This document shows, piece by piece, positions 50,501-63,724 of a stretch of 64,000 nt of DNA. The DNA is from Triops longicaudatus (lineage: Eukaryota > Arthropoda > Branchiopoda > Notostraca > Triopsidae), in the NCBI GenBank assembly GCA_022885665.1, contig JAGQDJ010000033.1, positions 868,001-932,000 on the forward strand. The letters run 5' to 3'. Both the position numbers and the translations under genes were made by a program. Every line of letters starts with the position of its first letter. The stretch's first letter is position 1. The notes below the pieces were generated by a model, which saw nothing but the letters and a program-made list of their open reading frames with translations, made no database searches and had not been told where the DNA came from.

Positions 50501-53500
50501 TCAACTAAACCTATACTCCGAGGGTCCAAAGACAAAAAAAGGAAAAGAACCCATACTTGGAGTCAGAATTGTTTGTCAATAGGGAATTGAGTCTATTGTA
50601 CAGTTCCAATTTTGAGACATTATCGAATTTGAGGTGAATGAGTAATCAGAAATAAAGGACGAGAAAAAGCTGGATATAACCGAAAGGAACGTCGTCAGAC
50701 GTCAGAGTAGCTTTGCACCATATGAATAAGCAATGGCCCTTATTACTTTGGAAGTAGTCCGGTGTACTAGAATGTTCAATTAAAGTTGAAGTGATCTGAA
50801 CAGTTTCCAAAACTTTTACCTCTGTTACCCAAACAAAAAAGAACTCATTGTCCACGTAAATAACTTCAGTGTGTCGTAAATAACAAGAAACATACATTTT
50901 AACCAATGTTGCGATCTACCCAGAATTAAAGTAAACTGTCTGGAATGTTTTACTTTGTTATGTGTGTCGAAAATGAGACGAAATATCCAAACATGCTGAT
51001 TATGAGTATTGTGGTAACAGACGTACCCGGTAGTTAAAAGTTGTAGTATATTTGGTATCGCGAAAGTAAACTGCCTTTTTTCTGTTAGTGATGGCGAAGG
51101 CGATTCTCTTTTCGTAGTGAACAAGGGACTTTACTAACTTCTTGCATGCCACTCTTTGTGAACAGACCATATTTTTTGACGCTCTGAATGCAAATAGTTA
51201 TGATACCAATTTGGTAGATGCGTAATACTGTGGGTTTTTATAAGCGTTGAGTTACGTTAGGCTAGGGACGGTGACTACACATGGCAGGTACTAATGAGCG
51301 ACTTTGGGGGAAAGGAGTTCTGAGGAACAATTGCTTGAGTTTTACGAGAAGCTTTAAAACATTAAAGATACTAAAGGTAGTTTCGGACCCGTCCTAGGAA
51401 ACACTATTTTAGCACATTCTTTTTTTTTTTCTCTCAGTCAAGCTGCTTATGGCGGTTCATTAAAGAAACTAAACCGAAGTCATCCCAGCAAACCCCTCGT
51501 TTGGTTTTAAAGACCTCGCGCTATGCCGACATTCCTCCCCAAAAATTGGTTAATGACTGCCAAACCGAGTTTATGATGTCTTTCAGGGTTCGTCTTGCTA
51601 AAACTGATTTCGTAATAGCTCATTTGATGCGGAAATGACTTGAGTTGTGCTTGTAAAGTGGCCTGTTTAGAAATCCATTCGGGAAGTATACCCTATACTT
51701 TGACAATAAACCATACAACACCCATATACTTGATAGAATCATATACTTTGTCAGGAGTTAAGAAGCTCTTCCCCACTTAGGCTGGGAAGAAAATGGGGAC
51801 TTGGTTTAGTAATGGGCCCATGTATGCGAAAGGGCTTGAACGTGTGAATATTTTGTGCTGAGTCAGCTTTAGACGAGTTTTCATTCACAAATACTCCGAC
51901 GTAGGAGTTTTGTTCGGTGGGATAAAGAAGTGAGAAAAAAAGAAAGTTCCGACAACCTTTCGTCTTTTTTGTTCACTTGGAAGCCCGTGAAAAAACGCTT
52001 AAGTTTCCCGTTGGCTCGCATATTCCATACTATTACGTTGGCAACGCTCATAAGTTTCGCGGAATGAAAATTGGTATCACGTAGCGCAAGTGCCGTTGCC
52101 TATTTCCATTACCTTTCTCAGCATGTTCTTGCCGTGGTAGCATTGCTAAAGAACCGGTGCTATGCCTGGCCATTCCTACCATTCCAGGAACACTTTTACT
52201 CTAAAAGGGCCGTGGACATATATGTCTTGGGCAATCCTGCGTTCCCTCACATAAGTCACTTGGTACAGTGAAAAGTTGGTATTATCCATTGTAAGGCTTC
52301 AACAAGTGCCGTGTTCCTAAAATAACTTGGGAGTATTTTCATGACATGCCCATAACTGTGTGTGGAGAAGTTGTTCCTACCGTGTGCGGACTTGTTCTGG
52401 CAAAGGACCCTGAGTTATTCTCATGCTATTGGCAGTTTGCTTAGCACTAAAAGGGCAAACCTGTCGTCCTTCAAGTACATTTGAAAAGGTGTTATCTATG
52501 GCAATCTAAATAACTGGCATGATTAGCTGGCAATTTCTTTGGTCCTTAGTCGCTTTTCGTATATGGTCAGATCCGGTGTCAATGCTTGGAAGAAGACGCG
52601 TGACGCAGCTTGGTTTTGTCCTCGTTGTCCAGAACAGGGCAGATTGGTTAGGGTACTTATACGAGTTTTTGCGTCGACGAACCCAGGAACACGGTGTCAG
52701 TTTGCCTCGATGTGCGTCAACTATGAGAGGGCCCTCATGCTTGCATAACATGTCAAGCGATATAGGCATGTGGAACTAGTATGGTTTTCCCCAAAGGAAA
52801 CAGAACTATGCGATGTGAGTGAGCGTATACTGTTAAAAGCGACTCGGCACTCTCATAAGCCGAAATTATGGCAAGGTAGCCCAGAAAGAAGGGAGTAGTT
52901 TCCCTCCATGCCATTGTCAATGTATATTTTGTATCGATGTGTTGCCGGTCTCCACACGTGTACTGAAAGATGATCAGACACTACAGGTGACAGAAGCCCT
53001 GGATAGGATCCAAGACACCACTACTCTTTCTTTGCGCTACATGGGAGACATTTGCAAAGGTCAAAGTGAATAACATATGGTCTGTGTTCACAATTGTACG
53101 CTGCATTCACCCTTGAGACACCCAATAAAAAATACCCAACGGCAGACACGTGTACATGATTTCGTGCCAGGACCGAATAGTATCAATGATACGAACGAGG
53201 CATTAGCAATCAACCACAAGAAAGACGATAGCAGAGTGATTTATCTGTAGGACAACAAAGGAAGAAAACACGATAATTCGAGCCAACTTAAACGTTACGT
53301 AAGCCAGTGACACGAACCGACAAAAGACGTCACAACACTTCAATCTAAGAATGTGACGACATTTCAGCTCCCAACAAAATAGTCTTATCACTGTATTGCT
53401 TGTCAAAGCTAAAAAAAAATGAGGAAACGCTTTGACGTTCTGTAGAGTAGCTTTCATTATCCTGGGTCTCTTTTCACCTCAATAAACAGAAAAAGACGTC

Positions 53501-54512
53501 CCCAAACGTGCCTGCGGGGAGTTCGAAGCAAACGCTAAATTTAACATCTTTCTATATAGATACTAAAACTGTTGGGATGTCAGAACTTCGACGACCATTC
53601 TGGCCATGCCCCAGACATCAACGATACAGTCTCGTGTTTTGGAAACGTCTGCGCTTTTGCGTCTCCTATGTGTCTCCTGTGTGTCTCGAGAAGTGCCAAA
53701 AAAGCCATTTTCGCTGGAGTTTTTCGGAACTTGTGTACAGAACGAAATGATTGATTTGGGTCTAGGAAGCAGACCAGGTCTGAGAGCTAGCGGGAAGGGC
53801 ACGCATAACCTGCTCACCACTTGGCTATAACTATAAATAAAATGGTACACGCGCCTCGACGCCGCAAAACGTCTGAATCGCTGCCCAGTATATTAGCATA
53901 GGCGACGTTCAAACGTGCGACACATGCAGCTTTGATAGCGGCTATACACGACAAAAAGGGAAGATAGAACTGATTGCACTCTTAAAAGGCGTCTCAATAG
54001 TCGGAATACGCCTAATGGGCTTACCTGTTCCCTTTCCCTGGTCTGCTACTTGGTGAAATTTTAGGGAGGGGGGACAGAAAAGAATACATGATTAATTTCG
54101 GTATCGAGTCTCGTCGTCACGAAAACAAGTTGGAATGTGACAAAACAACGGGAATGCCAACGAGGGCGACTTACTTTTTACGGTGAGTTCGCAGGTACTC
54201 GGCATTTTGAGCGTCAGACAGAGGCATAGAACTCAATGAGTCGCTGTTTCCACTGCCGAGAATTTGAACAGCGCTGTGATGACCTAAGACTTGGCTGTGG
54301 CTCGTATTAGGTACCACGGCTCGGACATCAAGTGTCGGCTTCCAGTTTGCGGCCGATGCTGATAGTCCGGTACGTTCAGCAGCCGCCATGGTAGCAGCAT
54401 GCTGATGTAACGAGATGTGGTGACGGTGACGGGGAGCAATAGGCAAACAACGGGCCCTGACTAACGTAGATAGAACTAACAAGTAAATCGGCGTCCATAA
54501 AAGGTGCCCCAT
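47572..54512 (-). CDS. TGF-beta superfamily (BMP-like) ligand prodomain; mature domain not seen
   Basis: Five exons join in phase: 54175-54512, 48931-49115, 48568-48855, 48280-48489, and 48221 to a stop at 47572-47574; 556 aa. Exon 1 begins MGHLLWTPIYLLVLSTLVRA, a clear signal peptide, so the product is secreted. Prodomain features in order: an amphipathic segment (LNQIQRTIMEVLNVPERR) like the BMP straitjacket helix; YHLYFDLGSL and LYILSAKLKLLKL; RVRVTVHQYTKPL; FSVRNAVRQW; FGFLVEVED; LPVLEIATLE. This is the arrangement of TGF-beta propeptides such as Dpp and GDFs. Exon 5 then runs about 200 residues, Ser/Asp/Glu-rich and cysteine-free, with basic sites RKKK and PVKR. The seven-cysteine mature domain is absent from this frame and was not found downstream. 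Exon 5 may be spliced out early through an unrecognised donor, for example GTAAAA near 47,953. Intron 1 is 5.06 kb; the others are 58-78 nt. Confidence 0.75.
51438..53073 (+). pseudogene. Decayed coding-like stretches inside the TGF-beta-like intron
   Basis: Several plus-strand frames look protein-like but are broken by stops and frame changes. One at 51438-51638 starts after a strong TTTCTCTCAG acceptor-like site and includes QTEFMMSFRVRLAKTDF. Another at 52304-52444 includes VCGEVVPTVCGLVLAKDPEL and SCYW. A third, at about 52,860-53,073, includes VLKDDQTLQVTEALDRIQD. The middle one vaguely resembles the MULE-transposase pattern (VxPxxxxLxxxK...Y), suggesting an old mobile element inserted in the intron. 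The family is not established, and chance open frames remain possible. Confidence 0.25.
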
Positions 54513-55388
54513 TTTTTTCCGCCACTTAAGTCAGTAATAATTTTGTTTTCACCAAATAAAAATTGATTAGTGACTGGCCTTCACGTCGCGATGATTTAGA
54601 TTGATTTCTTGTGGCGGGAACGTGAAGGTTAATGATTCACTTGAAAAACGATGATAGAATTGACAGTCAGTTTAGGAATTGATTTCTAGCGCTGTGCTTG
54701 TTGAGGATGTACTGAGAGCAAGGGATGATGGAAGATGGGGTTTTATTTACGCGGTCTGCTGTGGCCCCTTGTTCCCGCCTGACGCACGACCAATGGCAAA
54801 GAACGAGGCCCCCTTCCCCCCTAACCTAACTCCCGTCTATCTACTATCTTCTTTTTTCGCCACCCTGCCTTCAGTTTTAATGCTGACGATTCCTGAGCTA
54901 TCAAAAGAGGCTTTTCCACCCTCGTGTACTTAAGCACAGATTAACTGTTCACTCATACGTCCCAGATATTTCTCTGCGAACCAATTTACTGCATGTTTTG
55001 TGGCTATGCTGTATTGGGCATTACACGAGCATTTCTGGTCGTCTCAGCGGCTGTACTCGCGTCAAAAGCGTAAAAAAAAATAAGTCGTTTACAACTTTTA
55101 GTCAGTTTTTAGTCTGAACTGAAGCAAGAACAAATTCCTTTTATTTTTGTAATCAAAGTCAGATTCCTGTTCTTTTTTAAAGAGTAAATTAATTTTGTAA
55201 TTTGTTCATTCACAACTCGTGACCTCGGTCGCATTGTAAAGGTTTTACGTTTGTCCCACTTGCCGCTGATGAACATGTACGTTCTCATGGCTCTTTCTCC
55301 TTGGCAGTTTAACGGGTTCATTATTGACTTTATTCGCCACAGTTCACTTTAGTGTGTAATTAACGGCGTGTTGTGTCTTGAACAAGGT

Positions 55389-55423
55389 GTACTGTATTGT
55401 AGAGTACAATACATGTACAGTAC
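55389..55423. repeat. Nested inverted repeat
   Basis: TGTATTGTA at 55393-55401 and TACAATACA at 55405-55413 are perfect 9-bp arms around GAG. GTACTGT (55389-55395) pairs further out with ACAGTAC (55417-55423). It forms a compact hairpin of unknown role. Confidence 0.7.
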
Positions 55424-58400
55424 ATGATACGTGAGTTTCCTCCCTCTTTGCCCGTCACATACCAATGAAATTATTGATGAAAGAGGTTCGAGTTCGCACT
55501 GTTTCCAATGAACTACTCTCTTTTTTGTCTCTAGTCTATGGACAGCTGCAGAGACTAAGGTAACATTAAGCATTTTTCTTGTGATTATTCTTGAGGATTG
55601 GTTTTCACAGGTCAGTCATCCAAGTCTAAGTTGCGTCTGGTAAATAATGTTTTGGCAAGATGGAAAGTCTAAGAAGTCGGGATTTTTTAGGACATAGATG
55701 ACGTTCGCTTGTAATCGGAAACAGACAAATCATTTTGTTGACGTGCACAAGAATGTTGCGGGTGTTTGACAACACAACTGTGCATATGTAAGCTGTATTC
55801 TGCTGTTTTGACGTGTAATATTTATGTTTTCCAGAGTATCATTAGTGACGTCCATAACTGACAACTGATCAATTCTAGAGTTGTTTTTTTCGTGTGTTTC
55901 CTTTTCCTTCCTCCTTGTGAGCTTTATAAGACGTCTTTAAGACGTGTTTGTATCACCAGCACTCTGCGCTATTCTGTTGTGGATGTCGAAGGTTGGAAAA
56001 ACTACTCGAGTGATTACACTGCGCGCGTTAATGAGACAGAGCTCTTGTTTATGTGATATTGCCACATATTTGTGGTCGTGACGGCAATGTCTAGTCGCCA
56101 AGCTGAATAACCAAAGCCCAGGGCTCTCTCGCAGATTTCTTCAGTTTACGAACTACGAATGGCATAGTGTGCATTGACTCGCAGCAAGGTCAATTCCGTA
56201 ATTGTAAGTAGTTAAAGATAACAACCATTACTAGTAGATGGGGTAAAATTACAAGAAAAAATCCCGTCTTATTGTTTAGAATAATTGCAAGACCGGTGCA
56301 AACGACAGTTTTGCTCTTATTTTCTAAATGCCATGTGATTTAAGTCGTCACAGTCAGATTTATTTTGTCATCTAGTTTTTTAAATATTACTTTTTTTTTT
56401 TTTGCATTCAGCCCACACAGGATTTACCTTGTTTTCATCCTGTCAATCCTGTAAGCTCTAAAGTTTAGTAGACGTCATTCCGAGATTGATGTAACGAAAT
56501 GCACCGGGCTCCTTTTCCTTATGGTGCAGCACGGTTGCTGAAAGGACGAACATTTTTTTCTCTCATTTTGAAAATGCTAGTTTTGGAGATCCCTTTCCCA
56601 CCTTCGTCCGTAGTTAGTAACCCAGTCGTACATTTTTTTTCCTCCAACCGCAACACTTGCCCAGTTTTGCCAAAAGTTAAAGAAGTCCGAGCTGATAATT
56701 GTCTAGAACCGACTGGAGTGAGAAAGCTGTCGGCTCTCTTCATAACCAAGCTTGGGGATGTTTATTGATGGACATGGGGTGTAGGACCTGTCTGTCGTCT
56801 GGTATTTCTGGGATACAGGTATGTCTGGCTACTCCTTTGCCGCATGAATGGAACTTTGATTCTTTTTAGCTTTGTCTCCTGTTGCGGTTCCGAGTAAAGA
56901 GGAAAAAAAAAGGAGAGACAAGTAGGCTAGTCTTTTGCATTGATGAGGTACCCAGGGTACGCAGCAAGGGTAAAGGAAAAATAAAAGATTTTTTTCCCCT
57001 TTTTTTTTGCATCGCACCTGGTTTGCATGCTAGGGTAGTGGCATGACAGTTGTATTTATGAAATGGCGCGTCTTTCGCAACCGCTTTCCCTTTCTTGCCA
57101 AGATGTGGGTTTCGATGCAGGAAAAGAAGCAGAGTATTGAAGCGATATGTATCTTAGTGTGTAGTATGGGGAGGAAGGAAGGAGGGAGAGATGGGAGGTG
57201 GTTAGCTTTTCAAGGGTGCAAGGAAGCATTAACATGTCTAGACGGTTAGGGGTCTTGGAAGTGCGTCATGATTCACACGTTAACATTCCTGGGCCCGCGC
57301 AGCCGTAGCTAAAGCCTGGGAATTCCCTCGCACCGGACTAATGCATTCCGCTTCACAGTTGTTCGTCTGCCAAAGACCGGCGTGCTTAGGCCTGGTTTGT
57401 ACGAGTACACTTCGCGCCCTTTTTTTCTTCATTCATAAGCCAAGTCACCCAGGGCCTGGCGTGCGACTCATTTGAAAGAAGGAAAAGACAAGCGATTGTT
57501 CTCATAACTGACCCTTCTCAGGGACTTGTTGTTTTCAAAAGTGCTTATTTTGACCCATCGTATTTGAGAGCTTCCCCTCGGTCGAATGCGCAGGTTGGAA
57601 GGTCCTAAAAGGGCCCTTTTTGGTGCTAGACACTATTTTACTGTGTTTTCGCTGGTCAAGTTGGTTCTCGGACGATAGGAATGCGATAACATGCGGTAGG
57701 TCTGTATGCGATTGCCGGGGTCCGAGGTGGAGTCGGAATACCCAAAAGAACATAGGAACATGTCTCGGTGGCACGACTCAAGCAGGGCGAAGAAAGTGAG
57801 AAAGAGAAGGTGAATACTGAGAAATTAAAGCGGAAGCGGAAGGCAGGAACCAGGTGTGGAATTTAGGGTTTTCTACGTGCGTATAGGAGCCCGTCCAATT
57901 GAAGGTGCGTACCAGGTACCGGTTTGGGCGCTTTTCACGTTCGCTTTTCATTCACATGCCCGCTCTGCGCCAGTAACTGCGCCATGGGTAGATGTAGGGT
58001 ACTTCGTTGGGTTCGTGGCCAAGGTATCTTGCACGTTGCTGCAGGCTTTCTAAAACTTTCTTTCCAGGTTTCGCTAAAGCCTGGGCAATTAGCGTTTTGT
58101 ACGTAGAGACCGAAGGACTGACGCAATAGTGAAGTGAAGCGTGTTGGGATCTTTGGGTGGAGCCCGCATTTTGATGGAGTTCCCGCTTCAACTTTGCGTG
58201 CAGTTTGGTAGGAAAAGCAGGGAAACATGTCGCAATGTGGAATGAAGCTCAGTTTAAATATCATGAGGAGCTATAAACCATTACCGGTATAGCTAATGTT
58301 GTCAAATAGCTCCTGTGAAATAGCTACTCTGGAGTGTCTTACGCACTTTGTAAGAGGAAAAAGGACAGGAAAAGATGAGGATAAACTCTTGCAAGGAAGA

Positions 58401-59610
58401 CTGCTATTATCCCTGCGCAAAAACAGAGTCAATTACCGTATTTCCAGGAACGGCTGACTGAGGCAATAAATTGTTGTCTTTCGCTAGTTTGCTGTCCATG
58501 GTGACATGCATATGCATTTTTCCCGAAGTAACAATCCCCAGCACCATTTTACGTACGTGTCTGTCTGGTCTTGAATTAACCCCGAGAGGGAAGTCATTTT
58601 CTTTTACTTTTTCCGTCTTTTTTTTTCTCATAGACACGACTCGTCCCGAGTTCTTACCTGGCAAACTATAGTTACTTGAATGTGGGACTAAAAGAACTGA
58701 ATATTATCAAAGGCACGTTGATAATTGCATTGGCTACACGCGAAGAACAAAGTAAAGACGATCTCATCCTTTATGCAGGAATGCTAGCGACAAGGAAAAA
58801 AAAAGACTTGTGAGAAATATGAAAGTAACTATCGACAGAGCACATTTAAAGACATATACTGCAATCTAGCACTAGAAAATACATGCAAAGTGACAAAAAA
58901 GGGCTTTTAAGAAAACCACTCCTAATTGTAGGAGACCGTTCACGAGGTCTTACATGTACATATATTTTGAAGGTGTTCCTTGAATATTGTTCCTTCAGGG
59001 CGTATAAATTATATTCCACTGTTAATGGATCTTGACTGCAATTTGGATGGAACAAACATAAAAGTCACACGCTATTAATAAAAGGGAATGAGTTAGGACC
59101 ATTTGCACTGTCGTTACAAGTATGAGGGTCCAAATTAAAAGAAAGCAGATGATCGTTCCGTGTCCTCGGTGTCGTAATTTCTACTAAGTATGACTCCAGT
59201 CTTTCGTTGAGCTTTTCGCTGTGTTTGCACACTTTCGCATGCATCCGTTTCAATACAGTAATCCTCCATTTTCACTGTAGATCGGTTCCCTAAAAATACT
59301 GCCTAAACGGAAACGTGTATAACTGAGTCAGATTTTACGTGTGTAAGCGCTCTAATCTTGCAGAAAGTTTATTCTATTATGTTATTAAAAATAGTAAAAA
59401 GTATTATTTCAATTGCATATATGTACAAAACGTCACTGCTAATATATAAACTGTTTTAAACTGCTATCGTTACTGTAAGCCTTTACGAATATTGCAAATC
59501 TCAGATGTTAAATAAAACCCATTTGTCAAGACTCGCGACATTGGTCTTTACTCTCGCGAATCTGTTGTAACGCTGCTTGTTTAGTTTTTCAAGACAAAAT
59601 ATGTACATAA

Positions 59611-59648
59611 TTGAACTGAATAGAGTACATTGAATTGAATAGAGTACA
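59611..59648. repeat. Two-copy 19-bp tandem repeat
   Basis: TTGAACTGAATAGAGTACA at 59611-59629 is followed directly by TTGAATTGAATAGAGTACA at 59630-59648, with one mismatch. The word TACATAATTG occurs on both sides (from 59604 and from 59646), so the duplication lies inside a short flanking direct repeat. Confidence 0.8.
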
Positions 59649-62600
59649 TAATTGAAAAAGGACATGCAAGCCTTTATGGTGTGATCCGTATTTCAGAACA
59701 GCGAAGCTTTTTATCATAGTGCTGAAGCAATAAATTGGGTTCATGTTATTCCCTCTAGTCTGTCTCCAAGATGCGCAAGTCTATAAAACAGGAATGTCAT
59801 TCTAGTTTTCCATAGCTCAACCGCCTTATCGTACCCCCTCTTCCTGTTTCACCTGTTGATTGTCATTAGCATTTACAGTTATACTGCACGAACCCGTCAT
59901 GGACTTCAGAGGGCATGAAATCGTGCATTATGACACGCTTGTGCAATAATTGATTGAGTCATCCTACATATTAGTATTCGGCTCGCTTTGTTTTTTTTTC
60001 GGTTATATAATTACAAGGGAATAGCTTTATATAACATCTCTCGTGGAGCTGGTCAACAGCACCGAAGGCTGCCTCAGCCCTAGGTAGGTTAGGCAATACT
60101 GGTGGGTAGGTCGTGCTTGGTTATGAACTCCGTTTCAGTACCAGTATCCTATAATTTATGTAAATTTCTTGCTAATACTAATGCTACTTAAAAGCTAAAA
60201 CCATAAAAGTGGTCCCATTCTCCAAAGTAAATTGGATATAGCACTTACTGAATATCAGTCTGTGTTAACGTTCCTGACAAACGTGTCGAAAACAGATAAA
60301 AATAAAGCTCTTTATTTATCCTTCGATATCAGCCTTATAATATTCAAGTAGTCTGTGAGCCTTGGTGTTAGTAAAAAGATTCTTTTCATTTTTTGTCGTT
60401 CAGTTTGGAAACAGTAGAACGAAGCTTCACTTACATTTTATTGTCCCACATTCAGTTTCTGTACTCGCGGCATTTTTATGGAGCGTAATTACCACTAGTA
60501 TTATCCACCAATTTGTCACCGACTTTATGCATACTATCTTAGGTAACGAACATTTTCACGCTCGTGCACCATGTTTACGATGTATGATCGTATATTTATG
60601 TGTATTTTTAGCATCAAACTTTTAATAATTAATTACTGTTTTCAGTCGTTCGTATTCTATACAAAATGACGTAGTGTAACATTAAATTGTATGCAGTTCA
60701 AAGGAGAGCATGTAGCCTTTATTTGCTTATGAAAGGAGCAAGACAGAATAGAAAAATTATTTTCGCCATTGTGTTCGTTTTTAGGGGAGTTTGGGGATCG
60801 AATTCTGCACAATAATTATGACGAAACATTCGCTGCCGGACAAATACCGTCAAAGTTAGACATACTCTAGATGTTTCCTCACGTTTTATGTGTATAGCGG
60901 TCGAAATTCACGAAATAGAAGTGTCCGTGGCCGGACCGTTTCCTTTACATGGAAGTCTGGCTAAACGAAAGGCGTGGGCGGAGAGCCAAATTTTCGGGCG
61001 AGAAAAATCTCGTCGCAAAACTATATTCATACAGTTATCCTAACTTTGGGCTTAAGTTCCTTTTCTATGGTTTCAAATCGCGTTCTGGCCCCACACAGCA
61101 CGCTGTTCCTGGAAAAAAGGACCGACCGCAAGGCGAGGCTCGACCGTACGGTATTCCGTTCTGCATTCATCGCTGACGCTTTAAAACGGCTCCTTTCGCC
61201 CTGGCGGTTTTTGGGGACTTTTTGCACCAAAGAAACATTGTTCGAGGGCATTTTTCTTCCTTCGGTTGCTACACAGGGTTCCTCATTAAAGATTGCGTTC
61301 GTTCGCAAAATGGGGAATTTTGGCAGGGGAAAGGCAAAGCCCAGCTGCAGGCCACACCTTGGGATGCGTATTGAAACATCCCTTGAGAATGTTTCCCGGA
61401 ACTGTTTACGCACAAGACGGGCTACGTGAAAGGGCGCCGTAAACTACTCATTGCTCGCTAATAATTTAACAGTCGCTACGATTTAACAAACAAATAACAT
61501 GTTGCATGTCTGTGTCCTCCAGCATTGACAATTTTCTTGACGGAGCGTTTGTCAATATTTTAGGGTTGTGAAGGAGAAATGTGGGTTTGGTTGTTGCGCA
61601 ATGGTACAGGTGTACCCGGGCATTTTTTTTTTTTGTCCCACCAGAAACTCGCTCTTTTTTATTGTGTCAAGTATTGTGGCTATTTTGCAAAGAATCCACA
61701 AAGTCTTCTTTGCGTACGAACGTATATGCAGCACCGAAATTGTAGAACAAGCTGTAAAAAGAACCTGAACGAGCTCGTAAAAGTACCTTTTCGTGTCACC
61801 GCTGCCCGCCGAGATTTATGCTGCTGGACGAACAACAAAACGTCCGTGCCTCTGTGAAAACTACCAAGCGACCACGAAAATCCACCTTTTCAGAAATTTC
61901 GCTGAATTTTTGTCTTGCACCACGGGATTCCTCGCACGACCGACCGGGTTTGTTAACTTCTCCCCCTTTATTGACGAATGACCGCCGAATGCGCTGTGGT
62001 TTTAGAAGTTAACAAGAAACAACACTTTCTCCCCACACTCTTGACAGGGCCGTTTGCATTCATAATTGCCTGACACTCCGGTAGTCTTTTACCTGCATTT
62101 GCTCATAACGAGCATTAGAAACTATGTGCATTCATCTTGGAAGGCATGCGCCCTATTAAGGCTGAAGGGCGAAGAATTTTTTTAAAAGCTGATTTGGAGC
62201 GCGGCGGTCAAGAAAACCAGCCTAACAACTCGATGGTGTAGTTCGGCTGAGATTTAGTACCTTACATGTGGTTGGGTTTTGCGCAAGTTTTCTAGGAAAT
62301 GCAAAGAAATTTTCAAACAAATGCGAGAGCCAATCAGTTTTCGGCTTGTCTTTTCACTGGAAAAAAGGAAGATTTACGCAATATGCATCGTAGAAGTGCG
62401 ATACTTGATCTGCCAAACAGTTATTTTTGCTTTCTGCAGGATCATAATACTGACCTCTGTGCTGTGCGTATACGCATCTAATCCAAGTTGCTTACGCTCG
62501 TTCCACCCTGACTTGTCTTGTGGCGATTAGGTCGAAGGCCTTTGATGGGGGAAAGCTTTTTATTGCCGGTTGGATGAATGGGCGGCAGGTCCGTGTCTGA

Positions 62601-63576
62601 GATTTATTGGACTTACTCATCACAACTGGCGTAGAGTAGACCATATTTCGCTGATTCTCCAAGAAGTGCGACCCAAGTTTGTTATAGAGGTTACGTCTAA
62701 CATCATGAGTCAAACCCAGGAATGTATTTTACAGATGAACCATTTCTGTTTATATTTTTTTATTCTTTCGGAGTTGCGTTTAAGCACAGGCCTAAATTCT
62801 TTTTCGAGCATGAACGCTGAGATGGAGCATATTTTCTCCTTTACTAGGCACAGAGGTTATAAATAGAAGTTAAGCCATTATTAGAAAATTTCAAATTCAG
62901 TTGTTTTAAGTGCGAGCTGTTTTAGCGTTAAGTGTTTTTGAAGCTTGATTTTGGAAATCGGTCTTTTTCAGTGAAACTAACAAGGCAAAGATTATGGTGA
63001 TTAGGTGTTCCCTTCCTCCTCTTTCCAGTATTAGCTGCTGAGTTTTGTTCAATTTTTTTTTTCGTTACCCATGGGGTTCATCTCATGAAAGTCACGTTAG
63101 CACGTTCCGCCCGAAAAATGTTTCTGTTATTATGGTTAGAAAAAACAGTCTAGACTTCTTTCGAGACAACAAAGCTGTCCAATTTGTCTTTTGTCTTTTT
63201 TTTTTTTTATTGGCTATTCTGGTGAAACTATACAGAGCAATTTCATACGTGTGTTTCTTATGGATGTTTTATTCTCGGTACAAGCTTCTTTGACCCGACA
63301 CGTGGAAGATGTCTGTGCTGCTTATTTTATTATCGGGTCTGAGCAACTCTGTTTATGTTGACTCGCCTAGCGTTGCACAATATTCAGGGGGGATTGGGTG
63401 TCCTTCAAGCGTTTTTAGTAGGAAAGTTCATTGAGGTCTTTCAGCGAGCACTTTTTTCTCTCTTTTCTCATGAAAGATGTACTCAGAGGAGATATTTTAC
63501 ACGTGAAGAGCATTATGGCAAGGCATTATCTGAAACTTCTCGCGAGACATGACGTGGATAACGTCAGTTCCCTTAC

Positions 63577-63724
63577 TTCGGTGGGTCATTAACGAAATCC
63601 CGAAAATGGAATGACCGCCAGGGATAATTTCTTCCCCGACCCCCATGCGGGCATCGTGATACTCATCCACATGTCCAACCGGCATGAGCGGAAGGAAAAC
63701 TGTAATGCCCAAACCGCTGCCCGA
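63577..63724 (-). CDS. Possible internal exon of an unidentified gene
   Basis: On the minus strand a CAG acceptor is followed by 49 open codons and then a GTAAGG donor, phase 0 in and phase 1 out. The peptide includes GITVFLPLMPVGHVDEYHD and GVGEEIIPGGHSIFGI, with balanced codon use and no low complexity. I do not recognise the family and saw no partner exon in the last 276 bases. It could be the first sign of a gene continuing past the right edge, or a chance open frame. Confidence 0.25.

Noticed and set aside
62230..62256. GATGGTGTAGTTCGGCTGAGA, resembling a tRNA D-arm
   Set aside because: No T-arm or acceptor stem follows at tRNA distance.
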